The notes: generated by a model not told the origin, from the sequence alone. A stretch of DNA of 64,000 bases from Aquabacterium sp. A7-Y (GCF_026153205.1 NZ_JAPFBW010000003.1:1-64000); one strand, 5' to 3'; numbered from the stretch's first letter, positions 43,659 through 52,777 are shown. Numbers and translations are program-made.

Positions 43659-45376
43659 ATGCCCCCGACACATCGGAACCGCTACCGCCAGTTGAACCGA
43701 CCCCTGATTGTCGCGTCACGCACATCGTCAAGAACCAGGCACGCGCGGCGACCGGGTTCAACGCCTTCGACGGCGACGCCGTTCTTGCCGCTGCGATTGA
43801 ACGCGAGGCGCCCTGGGCTGCAGGCCGCTGTTCCGCTCTCGGGAGCTTGGCGGGCGAGGAAGACGTTCAGGAGTTGGCTCGACTCGCCAACCAGAACCCG
43901 CCCCAACTCAAGACGCACGACCGTTACGGCAACCGGATCGATTGGGTGGAGTTCCACCCGGCTTGGCATGAGTTGATGGATCTGGCCTGGAAGCACGAAG
44001 TGCACTCGCTGGCTTGGAGCTCGGCGGGCCCGCAGCCCCACTTTGCGCGTGCCGTGCTGTCCTATCTTTGGAACCAGGTCGAGCATGGCACCGGCTGTCC
44101 CGTAGGCCAGGCCTACGCCGCCTACTCGGGCTTCAAGGCCGAGCCCGCGTTGAAGATCTGGGCTGAGAAGGTCCGTGGCACACAGTACGAGTTCAGCCGG
44201 CGGGAGGTCGCACAGAAGTCCGCTGTGGTGATCGGTTTCGCGATGACAGAGAAGCAAGGCGGGTCTGACCTGCGGGAAACCCAGACGACCGGTGTCTTCT
44301 CGCATGCCTCCGACTACCACGGCGCGACCGCCCTCTGGTACGAGTTGTCGGGCCACAAGTGGTTTTGCTCGCTGCCACAGTCGGATGGCTTCTTCACGCT
44401 GGCCAAGGTGGCGGGCGAAATCACCTGCTTCTTTTTGCCGCGCACCTTGCCGGACAACACGCACAACCGGTTTTTCATACAGCGGCTGAAGGACAAGTGC
44501 GGCAACCGGTCCAACGCTTCCAGCGAGATCGAGTACAGCGGCAGCCTGGCCATCCGCGTAGGAGCCGAAGGTGCCGGCATTCGCGAGATCCTTTCACACG
44601 CCCACCTGACCCGGCTGGATTTCGCCATAGGGTCCGCAGGCCTGATGCGTCAAGCGCTGACACTGGCTCTGAACCACACCGGTACGCGCAAGGCCTTCGG
44701 TGTGCGCTTGGCACGACAACCGATGATGGCCAATGTACTCGCCGACATGGCCGTCGAAGTTGAAGCAGCGACCCTGCTGGCATTGCGTGTGGCGAAGGCG
44801 ACGGACCATATCGGAAGCGACGAGCAGGAAACGGCGTTCGCCCGTGTCGCCACCCCCATCGCGAAGTTCCTCAACTGTTCCCGAGCTCCTGCCATTGCCT
44901 ATGAAGCGGTGCAGTGCCACGGCGGCAACGGGTTCATCGAAGAAAACCCGATGGCGCGGATCTACCGAGAAGCACCGCTCAACAGCATCTGGGAGGGCAC
45001 GGCGAACATGATGTGCATGGACGTCCGCCGTGCATTGATGAAGGACGGGAACTGCCGTGCGGCCTTGCTGGCGGAGTTCAGATCTCTTCGCGGTTTCAAC
45101 AGGCAGTTCGATGCTTTCATTGAGCGCCTCGACCCTTTGCTCGAGGGCATGTTGCACGACGAGTTCCTGGCACGGCCGGCCTGCGAAGCGCTGGCCCGAG
45201 CCATCCAAGGCGTACAGCTGATTCGACACTCCACCGATGAGGTGGTGCGCTGCTTCTCGGAGACGCGCTTGAGTTCGGTTTCCGGCATCTCGGGCTCACT
45301 GCTCGGAACCCTGGGGGCGTCGATCGGCAAGGCACAGGTCGACGCCATCGTCGACCGTGCTCACGTTATTCACTGA
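43655..45376 (+). CDS. aidB: AidB-like acyl-CoA dehydrogenase
   Basis: Flavoprotein of the AidB subgroup, related to isovaleryl-CoA dehydrogenase, which in E. coli belongs to the alkylation response. 573 residues (E. coli 541). Shared segments: LARLANQNPPQLKTHDRYGNRIDWVEFHPAWHELM, FAMTEKQGGSDLRETQTT, SGHKWFCSLPQSDGFF, RLKDKCGNRSNASSEIEY, CHGGNGFIEENPMARIYREAPLNSIWEGTANMMCMDVRRAL. The last set covers the position of the catalytic acid and flavin contacts. Co-translated with the TetR gene. No ada/alkB genes adjoin, so its DNA-protection role here is unproven. Confidence 0.88.
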   Translation: MNAPDTSEPLPPVEPTPDCRVTHIVKNQARAATGFNAFDGDAVLAAAIEREAPWAAGRCSALGSLAGEEDVQELARLANQNPPQLKTHDRYGNRIDWVEFHPAWHELMDLAWKHEVHSLAWSSAGPQPHFARAVLSYLWNQVEHGTGCPVGQAYAAYSGFKAEPALKIWAEKVRGTQYEFSRREVAQKSAVVIGFAMTEKQGGSDLRETQTTGVFSHASDYHGATALWYELSGHKWFCSLPQSDGFFTLAKVAGEITCFFLPRTLPDNTHNRFFIQRLKDKCGNRSNASSEIEYSGSLAIRVGAEGAGIREILSHAHLTRLDFAIGSAGLMRQALTLALNHTGTRKAFGVRLARQPMMANVLADMAVEVEAATLLALRVAKATDHIGSDEQETAFARVATPIAKFLNCSRAPAIAYEAVQCHGGNGFIEENPMARIYREAPLNSIWEGTANMMCMDVRRALMKDGNCRAALLAEFRSLRGFNRQFDAFIERLDPLLEGMLHDEFLARPACEALARAIQGVQLIRHSTDEVVRCFSETRLSSVSGISGSLLGTLGASIGKAQVDAIVDRAHVIH

Positions 45377-45451
45377 TGGATGCGAAAGGAGGTGAAACAT
45401 TCCCGGAGTTGAACGGTGTCGGCCCCCCGCGCTGGTTCGAGGTCCGACTCC

Positions 45452-46984
45452 CTAGGCCGGCCGGCGGGTCGGCTTCAAGAGGCCCAGCCGTCGGGCCAGG
45501 CGGTGGAAGTTGCTGCGATCCATGCCGGCTTCGCGCGCGACACCGGCCAGCGAGCCCCCGTGTCGCATCAGCGCCGTTTCGATCCACTGGCGCTGAAACG
45601 CCTCGGTGGCCTCGCGCAGCGTCTTGCCGCTTGTCGCGGCTGCGACCGGGCGGCCTGTGACGGCCTCGGGCGCGGCCGCGGTGGTCGGCTCCGACAAACC
45701 GAGGTGGCGCGGCTCTATGCTCACCCAGCGGACCGTGCGGCCTTGCTCGGCCACCGCGCGCAAGGCCGCTCGCGCGATCACGTGTTCCACCTCCCGCACA
45801 TTGCCTGGCCAGGGCTGGCCCAGCAAGGCGGCCTTGGCGGCCGGTACCAGGCGCAGGTTGCGGGCGCCCAGGCGGTGCTGGTTCTCTTCGAGGAAGCCGC
45901 CTGCCAGCGCGAGCACGTCGCGGCCGCGCTCGCGCAGCGGCGGCACCCGCAGCGGGAACACCGACAAGCGGTGGTAGAGATCGGCGCGGAAACGCCCGGC
46001 CGCGACCTCGGCCGCCAAGTCGCGGTTGGTGGCTGCGATCACGCGCACGTCCACGTGCAGCAGCGCGTCGCTGCCCGGGCGCTGCAACTCGCCGCTCTGC
46101 AAAGCCCGCAAGAGTTTGGCCTGCACGGTGACCGGCAGTTCGCCCACCTCGTCGAGGAAAAGCGTGCCGCCGTCGGCCAGCTGGAACCTGCCAGCGCGGT
46201 CCTGCGTCGCGCCTGTGTAGGCGCCTTTGCGATGCCCGAACAGCTCGCTGTCGGCCAAGGTCTCGGGCAGGGCGGCGCAGTTCACCTGGACCAGCGGCTG
46301 GTCGCGGCGCGCCGACAGCGCGTGCAGCCGCTGGGCCACCAGGTCCTTGCCGACACCGGTCTCGCCAATGACGAGCACCGTCAGATCCGTGGCGGCCACC
46401 GTGTCGATTTCGCGCTTGAGCTGCAGCATCGCGGCGCTCTTGCCGACCAGCTCGCGCAGCACCGGATCGCCGCGCTGCAGGGTCCGGGCCAGCAAACGCT
46501 CGCGCCGGGCTTCCTCGGCCAGCCGGGCGATGGTCCGGATGGACTCGATGCCGGACTCCATCAGGCCCGCCAGCGCGCGCAGCTGTGCCGGTCCGACGGC
46601 ATCGAAACTGCCCGGCGTCAACGCGTCGAGCGTGAGCAGCCCCCACAGGCGGCCCTCGATATGCAGGGGCGCTCCCATGCAGTCATGCACCGGCAGGATC
46701 TCGGGCTGGCCCTCCACCAGGCCGTCATAGGGGTCCGGCAGGCCGCAGTCCGCGGCAAAGCGCAGCCCGGTGGGCGAGGCCAGCAGCTGCGCCAGCCGGG
46801 GATGGGCCTCGGGCCTGAAGGCGCGGCCCAGCGTCTCTTCGCTCAGCCCATCCACCGCAACCGGCCGCAGCACGCCGTCGGCGAGCCGCAGCAGCGCCAG
46901 GGCGTCGCAGGGCACCACCGCTCGCGCCGAGGCCAGCAGCTGGCGGTAGCGTTGCTCTTCTGAAAGAGAAGGAGAGGTCGTCAT
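45452..46984 (-). CDS. norR: NorR, nitric-oxide-responsive sigma-54 activator
   Basis: 510 residues from ATG 46984. The N-terminal GAF domain (about 1-170) binds the NO-sensing iron in known NorR. The central AAA+ domain has Walker A GETGVGKDL and a sigma-54 contact loop reading GAYTGA instead of the usual GAFTGA, plus LFLDEVGELP and the arginine-finger region. The C-terminal Fis-type HTH is SLAGVAREAGMDRSNFHRLARRLG. It is divergent from hmp, with palindromic GGT-N7-ACC sites between. In-frame codons up to 47032 cover these operator sites and are unlikely to be translated. Confidence 0.92.
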   Translation of the reverse strand: MTTSPSLSEEQRYRQLLASARAVVPCDALALLRLADGVLRPVAVDGLSEETLGRAFRPEAHPRLAQLLASPTGLRFAADCGLPDPYDGLVEGQPEILPVHDCMGAPLHIEGRLWGLLTLDALTPGSFDAVGPAQLRALAGLMESGIESIRTIARLAEEARRERLLARTLQRGDPVLRELVGKSAAMLQLKREIDTVAATDLTVLVIGETGVGKDLVAQRLHALSARRDQPLVQVNCAALPETLADSELFGHRKGAYTGATQDRAGRFQLADGGTLFLDEVGELPVTVQAKLLRALQSGELQRPGSDALLHVDVRVIAATNRDLAAEVAAGRFRADLYHRLSVFPLRVPPLRERGRDVLALAGGFLEENQHRLGARNLRLVPAAKAALLGQPWPGNVREVEHVIARAALRAVAEQGRTVRWVSIEPRHLGLSEPTTAAAPEAVTGRPVAAATSGKTLREATEAFQRQWIETALMRHGGSLAGVAREAGMDRSNFHRLARRLGLLKPTRRPA

Positions 46985-46992
46985 GACTGCAT

Positions 46993-47033
46993 TGTGGTCC
47001 ATAGGACCACATTCCGCTGTGGTCACTACCACA
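46993..47033. promoter_or_regulatory. two NorR-type palindromes between norR and hmp
   Basis: Site 1 (46993-47011) has perfect 8-bp arms TGTGGTCC/GGACCACA around ATA, and fits the GGT-N7-ACC rule described for Ralstonia NorR. Site 2 (47018-47033) is TGTGGT-CACT-ACCACA, with the same half-sites but 4-bp spacing. Both lie about 55-95 bp upstream of the -24 element, a usual enhancer distance. Confidence 0.72.
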
Positions 47034-47085
47034 ACATCGACGTGCGGTATTGCCTTAAATCAAGGACTTGCGAGCATCCCGGCGC

Positions 47086-47101
47086 TGGCCCGCATCTTGA
47101 A
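47086..47101 (+). promoter_or_regulatory. -24/-12 (sigma-54) promoter of hmp
   Basis: TGGCCCG-CATC-TTGAA at 47086-47101 keeps the GG of the -24 element and the TTG of the -12 element with the required 10-bp spacing, but has GA instead of GC at -12. Together with NorR and the palindromes it explains NO-inducible hmp expression. The hmp ATG is 38 bp downstream. Confidence 0.62.
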
Positions 47102-47138
47102 ATAGAGCAAGCACCACAACTCGTCCGGAGGACCCTCG

Positions 47139-48353
47139 ATGCTCAGCGAGCAGACCATTCGCCTCGTGAAGGCCACCGTGCCCGTGCTGCAGCAGCACGG
47201 CGAAGCCATCACGGCGCACTTTTATCCCCTGATGTTCCGCACCCACCCGGAGGTGAAGAGCTTCTTCAACGAGGCCCATCAGGCCGAGGGCACCCAGGCC
47301 CGTGCGCTGGCGCGTGCAGTGCTTGCCTATGCCACGCATATCGACCGTCTCGATGCACTCGTCGGGGAACTGCCGCGCATCGTGCAGAAGCACGTCTCGC
47401 TCGGTGTGGCGCCTGAACACTACCCGGTGGTGGGCCGCTGCCTGCTGGCGGCCATCAAGGAGGTGCTGGGCGACGCCGCCACCGACGACATCATGGCGGC
47501 CTGGGCTGAGGCCTATGGAGCGCTCGCGGATCTTCTGATCGCGGCCGAGTCCCAGGTTTACCGCGACAAGGCGGCCCAGCCGGGCGGCTGGCAGGGCACC
47601 CGCAGTTTCCGTGTGGCGCGCAAGCAGGCCGAGAGCGAGCTGATCACCTCCTTCTATCTCGAACCCGCCGACGGCGGGCCGCTGCTCGCCTTCCAGCCGG
47701 GTCAGTACCTGACCCTGGTGCTGACGCTGGACGGCGAGACGCTGCGGCGCAACTACTCGCTGTCGGACGCACCCGGCAAGCCCTGCTACCGCATCAGCGT
47801 GAAGCGGGAGGAAGGCGGCCGCGTGTCCACCTGGCTGCATGACCATGCCGAGGCGGGCACCGAACTGCAGGTCCAGCCGCCCTGCGGCGACTTCGTGCTG
47901 GACCCCGAGGCGCCGCGCGAGCGCCGGCTGCTCCTGGTCACCGGCGGCGTCGGCATCACGCCGGCCGTGTCGATGCTGGAAGCCGCCGCGCCGACCGGGC
48001 GCCCCATCCATTTCGTGCACGCCGCGCGGCACGGCGGCGTGCATGCGTTCCGCGCCCGGGTGGAGCAGCTGGTCGAGCAGCATCGCAATGTGCGCGCGGT
48101 GTTCATCTACGAGCAACCCAGGGCGCAGGACCGGGCAGACGCCACGGGCCGCTTGACCCGGGCGCTTCTGGCACGCGAGCTGCCGGCTGACCGAGACGTG
48201 GACCTGTATTTCCTCGGGCCCAAGCCTTTCATGCAGGCCGTGCACGACATGGCCCTGGCGCTGCAGGTGCCCGCGCAGCGGCTGCGCTACGAGTTTTTCG
48301 GGCCCCGGGACGTGTTCGAGAGCGCGGCCGGCGAGCAAGGCACGCCGGTCTGA
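47139..48353 (+). CDS. hmp: flavohaemoglobin (nitric oxide dioxygenase)
   Basis: Detoxifies NO to nitrate using O2 and NAD(P)H, cytoplasmic. 404 residues. The globin domain (1-~140) has the B10 tyrosine at Y29 (HFYPLMF) and the proximal histidine at H85 (VQKHVSLGV). The ferredoxin-reductase part has the FAD motif RRNYSLSD and the NAD motif LLVTGGVGITPAVSMLE. The C-terminal YEFFGP is the usual end of the family. The ATG at 47139 has CGGAGG upstream. Controlled by the divergent NorR gene and a -24/-12 promoter. Confidence 0.96.
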   Translation: MLSEQTIRLVKATVPVLQQHGEAITAHFYPLMFRTHPEVKSFFNEAHQAEGTQARALARAVLAYATHIDRLDALVGELPRIVQKHVSLGVAPEHYPVVGRCLLAAIKEVLGDAATDDIMAAWAEAYGALADLLIAAESQVYRDKAAQPGGWQGTRSFRVARKQAESELITSFYLEPADGGPLLAFQPGQYLTLVLTLDGETLRRNYSLSDAPGKPCYRISVKREEGGRVSTWLHDHAEAGTELQVQPPCGDFVLDPEAPRERRLLLVTGGVGITPAVSMLEAAAPTGRPIHFVHAARHGGVHAFRARVEQLVEQHRNVRAVFIYEQPRAQDRADATGRLTRALLARELPADRDVDLYFLGPKPFMQAVHDMALALQVPAQRLRYEFFGPRDVFESAAGEQGTPV

Positions 48354-48523
48354 GGCTGCCGGGGGCGCGCGCGCCGCCCCCTGGCACGCTGCTCGGCCGA
48401 GGGCGGGCGGCGAGACCAGTACTTACGTGCTCGTCCCCGCGCGCCGAGCCGGCTGCCTACCATGGCGCTCGATCCGAGACACCGTTCGAGGCCTGCACAA
48501 CGCGGGCCGAAGGAGGAGACCGC

Positions 48524-49381
48524 ATGGAAGAAACCCGCCCCAGCCGCACCGCTTGGCGTGTGGCGACACTGCGCGCCCAGCATCAGCTGCTCGACGACGA
48601 GCCCAAGGTGTTTGTCGACCCGGTCTCGCTGCGCATCCTGGGCGAGCAGGAAGCGGCCAGGCTGCGCCGCGCCCCGGGGCGCCCCAGGGGCAAGATGGCG
48701 CGACGCATCCGCGCCGACGTGGTGGCACGCAGCCGCATCGCCGAGGAGGCGCTGGACGAGGCGGTGCGGCGCGGCGTGCGGCAGTACGTCGTGCTCGGGG
48801 CGGGACTCGACACCTTCGCCTATCGCAACCCCTATCCGGCGTCGCAACTGCGGGTCTTCGAGGTCGACCATCCGGCCACGCAGGCCTGGAAGCGGCAACT
48901 GCTGGACCAGGCGGGCATCGAGATCCCGGCGTCACTGACCTTCACGCCGGTGGACTTCGAATCGCAGACCCTGGCCGAGCGCTTGCGGGCTGCCGGCTGG
49001 CGGGCCGAGGAGCCGGTGTTTTTCTCATGGTTGGGCGTCACGGTCTACCTGACGCCGGCCACCGTGAGGGGGACCCTGCAATGGATCGCGCAGTCCACCG
49101 CGCGCGGCAGCGGCATCGTGTTCGACCACCTCGTGCCGCCGGCCTCGATGCGACCGGGCGAGCGCTGGGCCTCGCGGCTGGTGGCCTGGCGCTGCGCCTG
49201 GATGGGCGAACCCTGGCATTCCTACTTCGACGCCGGTCCGCTGATGCAGGAACTGCACGACATGGGCTACGCCCAGATCGAGTCGCTGGGCGCCCGGGAG
49301 ATCAACGGTCGGCTGTTCGGCGGCCGCGTCGACGACCTGCGCTTCAGCCGCATGCTGCGCCTGATGAAGGCGCAGGTGTGA
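48524..49381 (+). CDS. class I SAM-dependent methyltransferase (TIGR00027/PPM-like)
   Basis: 285 residues. The family resembles leucine carboxyl methyltransferases: RTAWRVATLRAQHQLLDDEPKVFVDP, ARSRIAEEALDEAVRRGVRQYVVLGAGLDTFAYR (SAM-binding loop GAGLDTF near 95), FEVDHPATQAWK and FFSWLGVTVYLT. The acceptor is unknown. The ATG at 48524 follows GGAGGAGACCGC. It stands alone 170 bp after hmp; no functional link to it is evident. Confidence 0.87.
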   Translation: MEETRPSRTAWRVATLRAQHQLLDDEPKVFVDPVSLRILGEQEAARLRRAPGRPRGKMARRIRADVVARSRIAEEALDEAVRRGVRQYVVLGAGLDTFAYRNPYPASQLRVFEVDHPATQAWKRQLLDQAGIEIPASLTFTPVDFESQTLAERLRAAGWRAEEPVFFSWLGVTVYLTPATVRGTLQWIAQSTARGSGIVFDHLVPPASMRPGERWASRLVAWRCAWMGEPWHSYFDAGPLMQELHDMGYAQIESLGAREINGRLFGGRVDDLRFSRMLRLMKAQV

Positions 49382-49402
49382 GGCGGCCGGCGCTGCGCCG
49401 CG

Positions 49403-49693
49403 TCAGGGCGGAAGGTCCCCGTCCGGCGGTCGCCGTGGCGCCGCAGCGGCCTGGCGGGCCTGCTCGCGCAGCATGAAAAGGTAGAGGCTCTCGACCTTGG
49501 TCCGCGCCCACGGCGTGCGGCGCAGGAACTGCAGGCTGGAGCGCACGCTGGGATCGCTCGTGAAGCAGCGGATGGCGATGCGGCGGCCCAGCCCGGGCCA
49601 GCCGAAAAACGCCACCAGCTCGGTCAGGATCTGCTCCAGCGTCTTGCCGTGCAGCGGGTCTTTGGAAACGGCGGGGTGCATCCCTCGCATCAT
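49403..49693 (-). CDS. VF530 family (DUF2132) small DNA-binding-like protein
   Basis: 96 residues from ATG 49693; ATGs at 49690 and 49681 are also possible. The conserved core DPLHGKTLEQILTELVAFFGWPGLGRRIAIRCFTSDPSVRSSLQFLRRTPWARTKVE covers nearly the whole family pattern (quoted for position; key residues are DPLHG, TLE, IRCF and FLRKTPWAR-like). The tail is Ala/Pro-rich. The function is not established; some members are annotated as DNA-binding. It is convergent with the methyltransferase gene and downstream of the PhoX-like gene. Confidence 0.82.
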   Translation of the reverse strand: MMRGMHPAVSKDPLHGKTLEQILTELVAFFGWPGLGRRIAIRCFTSDPSVRSSLQFLRRTPWARTKVESLYLFMLREQARQAAAAPRRPPDGDLPP

Positions 49694-49730
49694 GCCCCGT
49701 TTCTGCGCCAGCGCCCCGGCCGGTGCGCGC

Positions 49731-50954
49731 TCAGGCGCCCTGGAAGGGGCCGCGCACCTCGTAGGTCAGTCCGAGCCCGTGGGTGCCGCGCTGCGAGCTG
49801 AAGTACAGGCGTGTGCCGTCGGGCGAGAAGGCCGGGCCGGTGATCTCCGAATCGTCGTGGCCTTGCACCTGCACGATGGGGGCGACGCTGCGGTCGGGCC
49901 CGATGACGCAGATCTGCATGTCGCCGCCGTCCTCCGCGACGTAGAGCTCGCCGCGAGACGAGACCACCAGGTTGTCCACCCCCGAGAGGATCGGGTCGGG
50001 CGCGGTGCCGGCGTCGTAGACGATGTCGAGGCGGTCGCTCGCAGTGTCGAGCGCCCAGACCCGGTTGTCGCCCTTGGTCGTGAAGTAGACCTGCCCGGCG
50101 TGGAACCAGATGCCCTCGCCGCCGTTGAAGGGGCTGCTTTCGCGCACCTGGCGCCGCGTTCGGATGCCCCAGGCGCGCGGGTTGGGGTTGGGCAGCGGCA
50201 GCCAGTCGATCTGGAAGGGGGCGGCCGCGCCGTTGCGGCGCGCCACCTCCAGCCGTCCCCGGCTGAGATCGCCGGGGACGGCCGGACGGAAGCGGTAGAG
50301 CCGGCCGTCGGCCTTGTCCTCGGTCAGGTAGAGGAAGCCGCTGCGGGTGTCGACGGTGACCGCCTCGTGGTCGAACCAGCCGAGCGCGTCGCGGGCCACC
50401 GCGGGCCGCTCCCCGGTGGGGTCGCATTCGAGCACCCGCCCGCGGTCGGTCTCCTCGCAGGTCAGCCAGGTGCCCCACGGCGTGGGGCCCCCCGCGCAAT
50501 TGCGCTCGGTTTCGCTGCAGATGCGCCGGGCGCCGCGTATCTCGCCGTTCGCGTCGAAGCGGATCGCGCCGACGCCGCCCGCGCCGAGCGGGAGCTCCGA
50601 GTTGGAGACATAGATCCAGCCGCCGTCTCCCATCGGGAAGGTGGCGCCACCGTCGGGCGCGGCGTGCCAGAGGTGCAAGGTGCCGGATACGAAGTGGCCG
50701 CTGCGCGCGATCACCCGCGAGCTGAAGCCGGCGGGCAGGCGCAGCCCGTCGGCATTGGGCGGCAGCAGCTCGCCGAAGCCGCCGGGCGCGACGATACGCT
50801 GCAGGCCCTGGTCCAGCCGGGGGTTGGCAGGCGTGGCGGGCAGCCCCTGGGCCCAGGCGGCGGCCGGACCCAGGGCCAGCAGGCCGCCGGCGAACAGGGA
50901 TTGACGCAGGAACTCGCGCCGCGCGGCAGGCGCGGACGGGCAGGAATCGGTCAT
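49731..50954 (-). CDS. PhoX-like (DUF839) protein with Tat signal
   Basis: Exported, cofactor-binding beta-propeller-like protein. 407 residues. The N-terminus carries a twin-arginine signal (RREFLRQSLFAGG then a hydrophobic run to AWAQ near 36). The mature part matches DUF839: GDGGWIYVSNSEL, GGPTPWGTWLTCEET, LGWFDHEAVTVDTRSGFLYLTED, GGEGIWFHAGQVYFTTKGDNRVW, GVDNLVVSSRGELYVAEDGGDMQICVI, GPAFSPDGTRLYFSSQRG. The acidic WLTCEET and EDG positions are likely metal (Ca/Fe) ligands, as in PhoX. Phosphatase activity is not proven; many members have unknown substrates. Confidence 0.87.
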   Translation of the reverse strand: MTDSCPSAPAARREFLRQSLFAGGLLALGPAAAWAQGLPATPANPRLDQGLQRIVAPGGFGELLPPNADGLRLPAGFSSRVIARSGHFVSGTLHLWHAAPDGGATFPMGDGGWIYVSNSELPLGAGGVGAIRFDANGEIRGARRICSETERNCAGGPTPWGTWLTCEETDRGRVLECDPTGERPAVARDALGWFDHEAVTVDTRSGFLYLTEDKADGRLYRFRPAVPGDLSRGRLEVARRNGAAAPFQIDWLPLPNPNPRAWGIRTRRQVRESSPFNGGEGIWFHAGQVYFTTKGDNRVWALDTASDRLDIVYDAGTAPDPILSGVDNLVVSSRGELYVAEDGGDMQICVIGPDRSVAPIVQVQGHDDSEITGPAFSPDGTRLYFSSQRGTHGLGLTYEVRGPFQGA

Positions 50955-51465
50955 AGAAAAAGATCTCCAACGTGGGTGGAGCCGGCCTCGGCGCAGGCGC
51001 TCGGGCCGGTTCCTTTCGAGCGAGGCGCAGGACCTCGGGGAACGGCGAGCCGGCAGTCTGCGTTGCCGTTCGGCCCTGCGCCAGTCCTGGGGACACCGAA
51101 CACAGGTTTTTAGCGGCTGTCACCGAAACGTCGTGCGAACTGTGCTTGCGCCGCGTCCGGGTGGCGGCTCGCAGTGCAGGGCAGGGGGCGGTGCCGGTGA
51201 TCGAGAAGACGAAGACCTGAGACATCGGGGAGGGCGGAGCGAGCAGGCCGCCCCGCATTCGCGGGGGGCGGGCGCCGCAGGCCCTGGTGAGCCCGCCGCC
51301 CCGTCCTAGACTGCTTCCTTGAGTGGCACTCACTTCTTGAAGTCATCCCGCCGGTGACGATCTTTCGGCGGCTTCTCTACGGGCGATTCCAGTGAGCCGC
51401 CATGGGAGGTCCGGGCGCCTTCCGCGCCGCGAGACGCACGATCCACACCACCAGGGAGAGAGTTG
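50955..51465. other. 511-bp region without a gene
   Basis: Lies between the divergent PhoX-like and methyltransferase genes. It is GC-rich with unclosed frames only, and I see no convincing promoter hexamers, terminator or repeat. It presumably contains both promoters. Confidence 0.4.
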
Positions 51466-52278
51466 ATGAGCGCCTACCAGGCCCTCCGCCAGACCGCCCG
51501 GGTGCTCGGCGCCGTGCCGGGCATCCGCCACGCGCGACAGGTCGCCTACCGGCGGCGCTTCCTGCAGAACGAAAACCGCAATCTGTTCCTCGGCGTCTAT
51601 CCGAGCTTCGAGGAAGCGGCCCGCCGCGCACCCCCGGTGCGCCCGCTGGGTTATGACAACCCGCACTCGGCGCGGATGTACGCGCCCTGCGTCTACTCCT
51701 ACGACTACGCGGCGATGTTCTGGCTCGATCGCTCCTTCGCCGAGGGCCTGCGCAGCGTGTTCGACCTGGGCGGCCACGTCGGCATCAAGTACCACGCCTT
51801 CCGGCCCCACATGGCCTATCCGCAGGACCTGCGCTGGACCGTCTGCGACGTGCCGGCCGTGGTCGAACGCGGCCGCCAGATCGCCGCCGCGCAGGGGCAC
51901 AACCCGCAGCTGCGCTTCACGACCGACTTCAGCGAGGCCAGCGGCACCGACGTGTTGTTCGCCTCCGGCAGCCTGCAATACCTCCCGCAGACGCTCGGTC
52001 AACTGCTCGGGCAACTGGCGGCGCTGCCGCGCCGCATCATTCTCAACATCACCGCGGTCCACCCCACGCGGAGCTACATCACGCTCAACAGCATAGGCAC
52101 CGCCTTCTGTCCCTACCGGGTGGTCGCCCGCGAAGAGCTGCTGGCCGACTTCAAGGCGCACGGCTATCTGCAGCACGACGCCTGGGAGAACGCTGGCAAG
52201 ACGCTGGTGCTGCCCTTCGTGAAAGGCCTGGACCTCGAGTCCTACAGCGGTTTCTGCTTCGACCTCCAAAGCGGCTGA
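51466..52278 (+). CDS. TIGR04325 family methyltransferase
   Basis: 270 residues from ATG 51466 (the TTG at 51463 is adjacent). The glycine-rich SAM loop SVFDLGGHVGIKYHAF near 100 precedes WTVCDVPAVVERGRQIAA and VLFASGSLQYLPQTLGQLL. LNSIGTAFCPYRVV and GYLQHDAWEN are typical of the TIGR04325 group, often found in polysaccharide or surface-glycan clusters. No glycan genes adjoin here. A strong terminator follows. Confidence 0.85.
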   Translation: MSAYQALRQTARVLGAVPGIRHARQVAYRRRFLQNENRNLFLGVYPSFEEAARRAPPVRPLGYDNPHSARMYAPCVYSYDYAAMFWLDRSFAEGLRSVFDLGGHVGIKYHAFRPHMAYPQDLRWTVCDVPAVVERGRQIAAAQGHNPQLRFTTDFSEASGTDVLFASGSLQYLPQTLGQLLGQLAALPRRIILNITAVHPTRSYITLNSIGTAFCPYRVVAREELLADFKAHGYLQHDAWENAGKTLVLPFVKGLDLESYSGFCFDLQSG

Positions 52279-52295
52279 ACCCGCGTCCATCCAGA

Positions 52296-52335
52296 GACGG
52301 CCTCGGCCCAAGGCCGAGGCCGTCTTCTTTCGTCT
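52296..52335 (+). terminator. intrinsic terminator after the TIGR04325 gene
   Basis: Perfect 13-bp stem GACGGCCTCGGCC/GGCCGAGGCCGTC with a 3-nt loop, followed by the T-rich TTCTTTCGTCTT. Confidence 0.85.
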
Positions 52336-52409
52336 TCCGACGTGAGGCCGTGGTGCCGTGCGGGTCCGAAGCCGGCATGGCATGGTGCAGCGCAGCGGCT
52401 TTTCGTTAG

Positions 52410-52428
52410 AATGCGAATCAATCGCATT
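52410..52428. promoter_or_regulatory. Fur-type box ahead of the PepSY operon
   Basis: AATGCGA-ATCAA-TCGCATT is a perfect 7-5-7 dyad in an AT-rich pocket, 78 bp upstream of the small membrane protein gene. It resembles the beta-proteobacterial Fur consensus (AATGCGAATCATT-type). With the PepSY gene downstream, iron control is likely. Confidence 0.65.
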
Positions 52429-52505
52429 TCTGCTTAACAAATGTTCTTGCTTCCATGGACAGGGCGAGGCGCGGCCCAGCGCGCCAGGCGTTGCGGGGAT
52501 CTGTC

Positions 52506-52769
52506 ATGAGGTCCCCCGGACGGAGCTTGTGGCGATGGCCGATCGCTCTCGGTCTGCTGAGCGCAAGCGGCCTGCTGAGCGCCCTGGTGTCCGACGGCTG
52601 GGGTGACGCCTGGTCCTGGCTGGCGCTGGGCGTCCCGGTGCTCGTGATGGCATGGTTCGGGCTGCGCCGCCCAGCCCGCTGCGCCGAGGCCTCCGACCCG
52701 GGCGGCGCTTCGACGCCCGCCGCCGCAGGGTCCGCCGCCTTCCTGCCCGATTCCCGCACCCCCTCCTGA
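52506..52769 (+). CDS. small two-helix membrane protein
   Basis: 87 residues from ATG 52506. Two hydrophobic helices (PIALGLLSASGLLSALVSDG at about 13-32 and WSWLALGVPVLVMAWFGL near 38-55) flank a short WGDAW loop. The Ala/Pro-rich tail is probably cytoplasmic. Proteins like this commonly precede PepSY proteins in Fur-controlled siderophore-uptake units. A Fur-type box lies 78 bp upstream and the PepSY gene follows 8 bp after. No known function. Confidence 0.75.
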   Translation: MRSPGRSLWRWPIALGLLSASGLLSALVSDGWGDAWSWLALGVPVLVMAWFGLRRPARCAEASDPGGASTPAAAGSAAFLPDSRTPS

Positions 52770-52777
52770 CACCCATC

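Noticed and set aside
45452-46984. GAYTGA in NorR as a loss-of-function mark
   Set aside because: Phe-to-Tyr at this position occurs in functional sigma-54 activators, so the change does not indicate inactivity.
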